Shown here piece by piece: positions 56,353 to 64,000 of a DNA stretch of 64,000 nucleotides. The stretch's first letter is position 1; every line of letters starts with the position of its first letter. Both the position numbers and the translations under genes were made by a program. Source of the DNA: Marinospirillum perlucidum (GTDB lineage: Bacteria; Pseudomonadota; Gammaproteobacteria; Pseudomonadales; Halomonadaceae); the NCBI RefSeq assembly GCF_003336805.1, contig NZ_QFWJ01000003.1, positions 1 through 64,000 on the forward strand, written 5' to 3'. The notes below the pieces were generated by a model. The model was not told where the DNA came from. It did not search any database and saw only the letters and a list, made by a program, of their open reading frames with translations.

Positions 56353-56822
56353 ATCTCAGCTGGATGAGTTTTCTGCCCCTGGAGCAATTAATGCTTCAGG
56401 GCGGGCCCATCATGTGGGTGATTTTCCTGGTCGCCATCATTTGTTTGTATCTGGTGATTCAACGCTGGCTGACCTGGACCCTGGAGGGGCCCTATCATCC
56501 GCCTGCTGCGCGAAGCCGAGTCGAAGCCCTGCAGGCTCACGCCGTGCAGCTACACAGCCAGAATCGTCTGGAAAAGGGGCTGCCGCTTCTCAAGGGCTTG
56601 GTGATGATTACCCCCCTGCTGGGCCTGGTCGGTACAGTCAGCGGTATGATGCTGGTTTTTGATGGCCTGAGTCTGGGGTCTTCTGCAGATCCCCGTTTGC
56701 TGGCCACGGGCATTGCCCGGGCAATCCTGCCGACTTTTGCCAGCATGGCCCTGGTCGTTCTCGGCCTGTTCTTCGTGCACCTCTGGCAGCGCAAGATGCG
56801 CCGCCTTCTGCAACAAAACTGA
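56349..56822 (+). CDS. exbB: ExbB proton channel subunit of the TonB2 system
   Basis: A 157-residue three-helix MotA/TolQ/ExbB protein that carries proton flow with ExbD. TM1 is GPIMWVIFLVAIICLYLVI, and the channel part has LVMITPLLGLVGTVSGMMLVFDGLS and ILPTFASMALVVLGLFFVHLW. TTG at 56349 overlaps the preceding TGA (TTGA) and has AGGAG at good spacing; ATG at 56364 is an alternative with weaker ribosome site. Short ExbB proteins are typical of TonB2 loci. Confidence 0.88.
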   Translation: MNLSWMSFLPLEQLMLQGGPIMWVIFLVAIICLYLVIQRWLTWTLEGPYHPPAARSRVEALQAHAVQLHSQNRLEKGLPLLKGLVMITPLLGLVGTVSGMMLVFDGLSLGSSADPRLLATGIARAILPTFASMALVVLGLFFVHLWQRKMRRLLQQN

Positions 56823-56836
56823 TAGCGGAGTCTTGG

Positions 56837-57241
56837 ATGCGTCGTTCGCGTTTACTCAATCAGGAGCAGGAGGATTCGGAGGTCAATCTGACCCCCATGA
56901 TCGATGTGGTCTTTATCCTGCTGATCTTTTTTATCGTTACCACCTCTTTTGTTCGCGAAAGTGGTATTCAGGTGGATCCACCTCAGGCCGCTACGGCCGA
57001 ATCCCAGTCGCAGACCAGTATTCTGGTCGCCATTTCGCCCCAGGGTGAAGTCTGGGTGGATGGTAACCCCCAGTCTCTGGCTTCTTTGGGCCCCAGAGTG
57101 GCCCGCCTTCTGTCAGAGCGTCCCCAGGCCAGTGTAGTGATTCAGGCTGACAAGGAAGCCCGGTCTGGGCGTCTGGTGGAAGTTATGGATCGGCTACGTC
57201 AGGCCGGGGTGAATAATCTTGCCTTGGCAGCAGACCCATGA
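56837..57241 (+). CDS. exbD: ExbD proton channel subunit
   Basis: A 134-residue ExbD/TolR protein: short cytoplasmic N-terminus, one TM helix (VVFILLIFFIVTTSF) and a periplasmic domain. The essential protonatable aspartate is D23 in LTPMIDVVFI. The C-terminal part has VVIQADKEARSGRLVEVMDRLRQAG. It overlaps the tonB start in ATGA. Confidence 0.94.
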   Translation: MRRSRLLNQEQEDSEVNLTPMIDVVFILLIFFIVTTSFVRESGIQVDPPQAATAESQSQTSILVAISPQGEVWVDGNPQSLASLGPRVARLLSERPQASVVIQADKEARSGRLVEVMDRLRQAGVNNLALAADP

Positions 57242-57873
57242 AACCAAGATTTCTGCTGATCTGGATAGCTGCGCCCCTTTCCCTGTTGGGCGTTGCCCTT
57301 TTTTTTGCCGGTTTGAGCTGGATGATTCAGCCGCCCTCCGGTGAAATGCAGGTGCCCCAGCGCCTGTCGCTGAACTGGGCCGAAGTGACCCCCGAACCGC
57401 CCACCCAGGATATCCAGCCGCCGCCACCACCGCCGCCGGAACCACCTGCTCCACAGCAGCCACAGCAATCCCTGGATACTTCCACTACCTCATCGAGTCC
57501 ACTAGACTCACCCTTGGCCCTGGATGCAAGTGTGCCGTCACTGGATGCCAACCTGCTCGCCGGGGCCAGCACTTCGGCTTTGCCGGAGGGTATTCAGGTA
57601 CAGGCGACGCCGGTGCATCGAGAGCAACCTCGCTACCCGCGTCATGCCTTGTCACGCCGAATTGAAGGCTGGGTGGAACTGGGTTTCAGTGTCGATGCCG
57701 AGGGTGAAGTGATTCCCGAGTCCATCGAGATACTTGCTTCTCGACCCGAAGGGGTGTTTGATCGCGCTGCCCGCCGTGCCATAGCACGCTGGCGCTTTGC
57801 CAGTCATGAACTGGGTGAAGGTGAAACCCGTCTGAAGCAGCGTTTGGAGTTTCGTTTGGAGTCGAATGGATGA
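57238..57873 (+). CDS. tonB: TonB energy-transducing protein
   Basis: Links the proton motive force to outer-membrane siderophore or haem receptors. N-terminal TM anchor (LLIWIAAPLSLLGVALFFAGLSWMI), a proline-rich spacer (about 52-76), a Ser/Leu linker, and the C-terminal TonB domain with REQPRYPRHALSRRIEGWVELGFSVDAEGEV. At 211 residues it is the short TonB2 type. Overlaps exbD and the TPR gene by four bases each. No TonB-dependent receptor lies in the window. Confidence 0.93.
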   Translation: MKPRFLLIWIAAPLSLLGVALFFAGLSWMIQPPSGEMQVPQRLSLNWAEVTPEPPTQDIQPPPPPPPEPPAPQQPQQSLDTSTTSSSPLDSPLALDASVPSLDANLLAGASTSALPEGIQVQATPVHREQPRYPRHALSRRIEGWVELGFSVDAEGEVIPESIEILASRPEGVFDRAARRAIARWRFASHELGEGETRLKQRLEFRLESNG

Positions 57874-59078
57874 AGATAAACAGGCTGCATATAACCGGGC
57901 TCGTGGGGTTGCTGTTGGCCACCAGTCTGCAAGCTAGTCCTCCGGAATTGACCCCACGTCAATATGAACAGATGACACTACTGGGGCAGCAGCTGGAGGA
58001 AGGTCAGCTGAATCAGGTGATTGACCAGGGGCAGACTTATTACCAGCAGGTGCAGGGCAATCCCGCCCAGCAGGCCTATGTGAAAGCTTTTGTGGCCCGC
58101 GTGGTGGCTGCGGCCTACCTGGAACAGCAACAGCCGGATGCGGCCATCCCTCTGCTGCATGAAGCCCTGGACACCGCTGAATTGCTCGATAATGACAGCC
58201 TTCAGGCCTTGCAATGGCTGTTGATGCAGGTTCGCATGGACCAGGAAAACTACCGCCTGGCGCTGATTAACTTGGAACGTTGGTGGGCTGCCGAGGAGCA
58301 ACCTTCGGCTCAAGCCCACTACCTGCGGGCCGCTTTGCTGACCGAATTGGAACGCTGGCAAGAAGCTGAGCCCTGGATAGAAAAAGCACTGGAAGAGGCT
58401 ACCCGCCCCCAGGATGCCTGGCTGGGCTTGGCTGTGTATATCTTTCAGCAACAGGAAGACTGGTCCCAAGCAGCCCGGTATCAGCAGCAAAGAGTAGATG
58501 CCTTTCCCGAAAAACAACGCCTCTGGCCCAATCTGGCTCAGTTGCAACGCCTGGCTGGTGATGAGGAAGCTGCTTTAGTGACCCTGGAACTGGCCCAACG
58601 TCAGGGCTACCTGAACCGTAATCAACAGGAATACCTGGGGCGAGCCCTCCTCACCTCCAGCCAACCGCTGAGAGCCGCCCAGGTTTTTGAAAAACTGCTG
58701 GAAAGCCTGCCACAGGCAGCGGCGCAAGAAGAAACGCTGCTGCGTCTGGCTGCCCAGGCCTGGTTGCAAACCAGCCAACCTGACAAAACGATTGCCGCCT
58801 TGCGCAGATTGGCTGAACAAACGGGAAGCCTGCGAGACAGGCAACGCCTGGCTGATTGGTATTACAGCCAGGGTCAGTGGCAGGAAGCAGCAGAGATCTG
58901 GCAGCAGTTGCTGCCGGAGCAGGAAGGGGAAGAAGCGTCCGAGACGCGTCTTTCACTGGCTCGAAGTCAAATCGAACTGCAGGATTACTCGACAGCTCGA
59001 AGTCTACTGGAAGACCTGCTGGAAACCTCTAAGGCTGAGCAGGCCCGCCAGTGGCTGAACTATCTGGATGCCCTCTAG
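57870..59078 (+). CDS. TPR-repeat exported protein of the TonB2 cluster
   Basis: A 402-residue protein with a signal peptide (LHITGLVGLLLATSLQA) and helical TPR-like repeats across the rest, for example AAYLEQQQPDAAIPLLHEAL and LADWYYSQGQWQEAAEIWQQLL. A TPR gene closes TonB2 loci in vibrios and shewanellae; its mechanistic role is not settled. ATG overlaps the tonB stop. Its stop overlaps the convergent secF stop in CTAG, leaving no space for a terminator. Confidence 0.86.
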   Translation: MKINRLHITGLVGLLLATSLQASPPELTPRQYEQMTLLGQQLEEGQLNQVIDQGQTYYQQVQGNPAQQAYVKAFVARVVAAAYLEQQQPDAAIPLLHEALDTAELLDNDSLQALQWLLMQVRMDQENYRLALINLERWWAAEEQPSAQAHYLRAALLTELERWQEAEPWIEKALEEATRPQDAWLGLAVYIFQQQEDWSQAARYQQQRVDAFPEKQRLWPNLAQLQRLAGDEEAALVTLELAQRQGYLNRNQQEYLGRALLTSSQPLRAAQVFEKLLESLPQAAAQEETLLRLAAQAWLQTSQPDKTIAALRRLAEQTGSLRDRQRLADWYYSQGQWQEAAEIWQQLLPEQEGEEASETRLSLARSQIELQDYSTARSLLEDLLETSKAEQARQWLNYLDAL

Positions 59079-59998
59079 GGGCGTCCATCCTCTTCTAGTA
59101 CTCCCTCTTTAACCGGCAATGCCAGGTCTTCACGGCTGACCTTGAGTGACAGCAGCAGGGTGCCTGCGATATAAATCGAGGAGTAGGTACCGACCAAAAC
59201 CCCCACGATCAGTGCCAAGGCAAAGTTGTGGATCATCTCGCCGCCAAAAATCAGCAGGGAAAAGAGCACCAGCAGGGTGGTCAAGGAAGTTATAGTGGTC
59301 CGAATCAGGGTCTGGTTGATTGACAGATTGATCAACTTCATCGGCCCGCCTTCACGCACTGTCCGGAAGTTTTCACGGATACGGTCATAGACCACGATGG
59401 TGTCATTCAGCGAGTAGCCGATAACAGCCAGCAGCGCAGCCAAAACGGTCAGGTCAAAATCAATCCGCAGGATGGAGAAGAAACCCAGCAGCAGCAGGAC
59501 ATCGTGGCCCAAGGCCAGAACCGACCCCAGAGCAAACTTGTACTGGAAGCGGAAGGCAACATAAACCATGACACAAAGCAGGGATACCAGCATCCCCAGG
59601 CCGCCCTGGTCACGCAGTTCTTCACCCACCTGGGCACCAACAAACTCGGCACGGCGCAGTTCGACGCTGTTTTCATCACCCAACAGGCTGCGGACTTCTT
59701 CACCTACCTGGGGCGAAAAGCCCTGACTCAGGCGCACCAGGATATCCTGGCTGCTGCCGTAGTTCTGAACCACAAAATTCTCGTAACCGGCTGCTTCCAG
59801 CTGATCACGGACCTGGGGTAGATCCGGTGCTTCCTGGTAGTGGAGTTCTACCAGGGTGCCGCCGGTGAAATCCAGTCCCAGCTTCAGCCCCTGGGTAGCC
59901 AGAGAGCCTACGGATGCGAGCAGCAGAACAGCAGAAAGAATAAAGGCAAGGCGCCGGGCGCGCATGAAATCAATATTGATATTTAGCAGCTTGGACAT
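59075..59998 (-). CDS. secF: protein translocase subunit SecF
   Basis: Proton-driven membrane component that helps late steps of Sec export with SecD and YajC. TM1 is ARRLAFILSAVLLLASVGSLA, then GLDFTGGTLVE, a periplasmic domain and five more helices. Signature AVIGYSLNDTIVVYDRIRENF is intact. 307 residues, usual length. 15 bases after secD. Confidence 0.97.
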   Translation of the reverse strand: MSKLLNINIDFMRARRLAFILSAVLLLASVGSLATQGLKLGLDFTGGTLVELHYQEAPDLPQVRDQLEAAGYENFVVQNYGSSQDILVRLSQGFSPQVGEEVRSLLGDENSVELRRAEFVGAQVGEELRDQGGLGMLVSLLCVMVYVAFRFQYKFALGSVLALGHDVLLLLGFFSILRIDFDLTVLAALLAVIGYSLNDTIVVYDRIRENFRTVREGGPMKLINLSINQTLIRTTITSLTTLLVLFSLLIFGGEMIHNFALALIVGVLVGTYSSIYIAGTLLLSLKVSREDLALPVKEGVLEEDGRP

Positions 59999-60013
59999 CT
60001 TTGGCTCCTGACC

Positions 60014-61861
60014 TTAAATGGGAAGGCGTTGGATATGACGCTTACCGTAGACCCAGTTGACCTGCATACGGGTGACAGCAATCGCGGTAAACATGGAGGT
60101 CAACAGACCCAGTGACAGGGTCACGGCGAAGCCCTTGACCGGCCCGGTTCCTACCGAGAAGAGGATGATAGCCACCAGGAAGGTGGTGATGTTGGCATCC
60201 AGAATGGTGGCAAAGGCTTTTTCATAACCGGTGTTGATGGCCGCCTGGGGGCTGACACCGCGATGGTAGATTTCTTCTTTAATCCTGGCATTAATCAGTA
60301 CGTTGGCATCCACGGCCATACCCAGGGTCAGCACGATACCGGCGATACCTGGCAGGGTCAGGGTCGCACCCAGGGCTGACAGGAGCGCCACCAGCAGTAC
60401 CAGGTTGGTGGTCAGGGCGACGCAGGCAAAGATACCAAAAGTGCGATACCAGGCCAGCATGAAGAGAACCACCAGGGCCAGACCGATCTGGATGGAGAGA
60501 ATGCCGCGTTCGATATTCTTCTCACCCAGGCTGGGGCCAATCGTTCTTTCTTCCACAAAGTAAATGGGCGCAGCCAGGGCACCGGCACGCATCAGCAGGG
60601 CCAGTTCCGAAGCTTCCTGGGTATTGCCGATCCCGGTGATACGGAAGCTGGAACCCAGCTGGCTTTGAATGGTGGCCAGAGAGATAATGCTGCGCTCGGT
60701 ATAGGGTTCGCGTACTTCCACTCTCTCGCCATCTTCGCGAACCACCTTGGTTCGGGTTTTATGTTCGATAAACAGCACCCCCATGCGGCGGCCAACATTG
60801 GGCGCCGTGGCCTGACTCATCAGGCGGCCACCCTGGCCGTTAAGGCGGATATCCACCTGGGGGTTGTTGTTTTCATCAAAACCGACACTGGCATTAGCCA
60901 CATTGTTGCCGGTGGTGATGATATTACGCTCCAGCTCGGCCGTACGTCCTGGTCGGTCGCGGTATTCAAATTCTTCCACATCCAGAGGGTCAGCACTACG
61001 CTTGGCTTCCAGGCGGAATTCCAGGTTGGCAGTGGCCCCGAGTACCCGCTTGGCGGCTGCCGTATCCTGAACGCCGGGCAATTCCACCACAATGCGATCA
61101 CGACCGGAACGCTGTACCAGGGGTTCGGCTACACCCAGTTCATTGACCCGGTTCCTGAGGGTGGTCAGGTTTTGATCCACGGCATAGTCTTCCACCTCAC
61201 GTACCGCATGTTCATCCAGGCTAAGCACCAGGAGGCGGGCTTCCGGTTCCTGGGTGAACTGGTATTCACTCAGATCGGACATCAGGCGGCTTTGCGCAGG
61301 GTCGAGCAGATCTTGCGAGGCCATAAGGACACGGACCTGGCCATCTTCCACACTAACCTGGCGGTAACGCAGGCGTTCTTCACGCAGGGTGGTGCGGATC
61401 TCGCTGGCCGTGACGTTTAGTTGCTGTTCCAGGGCAGCCTGCATATCGACTTCCATCAGGAAGTGCACCCCACCGCGCAGATCCAGACCCAGATTAACAC
61501 TTCTGGCTCCCACGGATTTCAGCCATTCCGGGGTAGTGGGCGCCTGGTTAAGGGCCACGACATAGTCATCCCCCAGAGCAGCCTGCAGCAGATCCTTGGC
61601 CCGGATTTGTTCGTCAGCATGGTTGAAGCGAACCAGCAGGGTGGAGTTTTCCTGGCTGACAGCCTTAGGGGTGATACCCCCGGCTTCCAGTGCTCTTTCA
61701 ACCCGATTTTGTTGACTGCTGCCCACCTCGATCGCGCCACGCGAGCCGGTGATCTGTACAGCAGGATCTTCGGGAAACAAATTGGGCAGGGCATAAATAA
61801 TGCCGACAGCAATAACCAACAGGATGAGCAGGTTCTTCCAGAGGGGGTAGCGATTGAGCAT
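60014..61861 (-). CDS. secD: protein translocase subunit SecD
   Basis: Large partner of SecF. TM1 near residues 10-27; the P1 periplasmic region with NLGLDLRGGVHFLMEVD and the RIVVELPGVQD block; then five TM helices with GMAVDANVLINARIKEEI, containing the conserved charged residues. 615 residues match E. coli (615). An intrinsic terminator-like hairpin lies between yajC and this gene. Confidence 0.98.
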   Translation of the reverse strand: MLNRYPLWKNLLILLVIAVGIIYALPNLFPEDPAVQITGSRGAIEVGSSQQNRVERALEAGGITPKAVSQENSTLLVRFNHADEQIRAKDLLQAALGDDYVVALNQAPTTPEWLKSVGARSVNLGLDLRGGVHFLMEVDMQAALEQQLNVTASEIRTTLREERLRYRQVSVEDGQVRVLMASQDLLDPAQSRLMSDLSEYQFTQEPEARLLVLSLDEHAVREVEDYAVDQNLTTLRNRVNELGVAEPLVQRSGRDRIVVELPGVQDTAAAKRVLGATANLEFRLEAKRSADPLDVEEFEYRDRPGRTAELERNIITTGNNVANASVGFDENNNPQVDIRLNGQGGRLMSQATAPNVGRRMGVLFIEHKTRTKVVREDGERVEVREPYTERSIISLATIQSQLGSSFRITGIGNTQEASELALLMRAGALAAPIYFVEERTIGPSLGEKNIERGILSIQIGLALVVLFMLAWYRTFGIFACVALTTNLVLLVALLSALGATLTLPGIAGIVLTLGMAVDANVLINARIKEEIYHRGVSPQAAINTGYEKAFATILDANITTFLVAIILFSVGTGPVKGFAVTLSLGLLTSMFTAIAVTRMQVNWVYGKRHIQRLPI

Positions 61862-61908
61862 GGCGGCCTTGCAACTTGATCTCAGGGTTAGCCGGGATAA
61901 CCAGCCAG

Positions 61909-61932
61909 AAAAAAGCCCCGGTAGACCGGGGC
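61909..61932 (-). terminator. intrinsic terminator or attenuator between yajC and secD
   Basis: Read on the minus strand, GCCCCGG-TCTA-CCGGGGC is followed by TTTTTT. It lies 12 bases past the yajC stop and about 50 bases before secD, so it would end or attenuate tgt-yajC transcripts before secDF. Confidence 0.85.
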
Positions 61933-61943
61933 GCGAGCAGGTA

Positions 61944-62276
61944 TTACTCGGATTCGATAGCCTTCAGGGTACCCTTGGGCAGTACGGAGGTAACCGCTGC
62001 CTTTTGTACCTTGATGGAGGTGGAATCGGTGATTTCCAGAACCAGGAACTCTTCGGTTACCTTGGTAATACGACCCATGACACCACCGGCCAGGCTGACT
62101 TCGTCGCCCTTGGCCAGATCGGCCAGCAACTGCTTGTGCTGTTTAGCACGCTTTTGCTGAGGACGGATCAGCATGAAATAGAAGATGGCAACAAAACCCA
62201 CCAGCATGACAATGCTGGAAATCGGGCTGGCTGTAGCGCCACCTTCAGCGTGGGCAGCAGAAATAAAAAAGTCCAT
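61944..62276 (-). CDS. yajC: preprotein translocase accessory protein YajC
   Basis: Small single-span membrane protein of the SecDF-YajC complex. The N-terminus has a hydrophobic helix (SIVMLVGFVAIFYFMLIRPQQKR), followed by a basic and then beta-rich cytoplasmic part with GDEVSLAGGVMGRITKV. 110 residues, as in E. coli. Conserved place between tgt and secD. Confidence 0.97.
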   Translation of the reverse strand: MDFFISAAHAEGGATASPISSIVMLVGFVAIFYFMLIRPQQKRAKQHKQLLADLAKGDEVSLAGGVMGRITKVTEEFLVLEITDSTSIKVQKAAVTSVLPKGTLKAIESE

Positions 62277-62328
62277 TCAGGGCTCCTTAAAACATTAAGT
62301 TAGGGGTTAGTACTAGAGTGTTCGTTAT

Positions 62329-64000
<1,672 letters not shown>

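Overview
The window is chromosomal DNA of a gammaproteobacterium, probably a marine or halophilic member of the Oceanospirillales (a Marinospirillum-like relative); this placement is an inference from protein resemblance and gene order, not a database result. Two long blocks keep pseudomonad-type order: rsmB-fmt-def | lysM-dprA-tsaC-hemF-(FAD oxidoreductase)-aroE, and queA-tgt-yajC-secD-secF ... suhB | trmJ-cysE-iscR-iscS-iscA-ndk-rlmN-pilW-rodZ-ispG-hisS-yfgM-bamB-der. Coding density is high, with many 1-4 nt overlaps and several GTG or TTG starts.

Layout. 1-182: end of an rRNA operon (5S rRNA and terminator). 247-4500: gamma carbonic anhydrase, MDR oxidoreductase, AEC transporter, a DksA-family protein with most zinc ligands replaced, an unknown exported protein and a DUF457 membrane protein. 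4650-7530: FabV enoyl-ACP reductase and a chemoreceptor. 7531-8088: a gene-free gap with a 244-bp MITE-like element. 8089-12397: polA with a coupled 2Fe-2S ferredoxin, a DUF2782 protein and an LpxL-type acyltransferase. 12423-23131: translation initiation, envelope, competence, haem and shikimate genes, a dGTPase and YbaK. 23280-24488: an MFS exporter.

24485-36705 is a lactate-use island. The repressor gene lldR and dctB-dctD run leftward. lutABC (lldEFG), the permease lldP and a two-domain FAD/Fe-S D-lactate dehydrogenase run rightward. The shared 397-bp intergenic region holds two identical ATTGGTATGACCAAT operators and a consensus sigma70 promoter. The spacers around lldP are packed with hairpins. 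36736-38980 holds a FapA/DUF342 protein and a small stand-alone NAD-binding-fold protein.

39011-52075 is the leftward housekeeping run from trmJ to der. Its isc part is only iscR-iscS-iscA: iscU, hscB, hscA, fdx and iscX are absent, and IscS lacks the C-terminal tail that contacts IscU. SuhB (52185) has lost most catalytic metal ligands. Between suhB and secF sits an iron-uptake block: a periplasmic Fe(III)-binding protein behind a Fur-like box, then DUF3450-TtpC/ExbB-ExbB-ExbD-TonB-TPR, a TonB2-type energy-transduction system. 59075-64000 holds secF, secD, yajC, tgt and the 3' part of queA.

No CRISPR array, tRNA, intact insertion sequence or prophage was seen. The best candidates for something undescribed are the reduced isc operon with tail-less IscS, the degenerate SuhB, the MITE-like element, the hairpin-rich spacers of the lactate operon, and the Cys-poor DksA.
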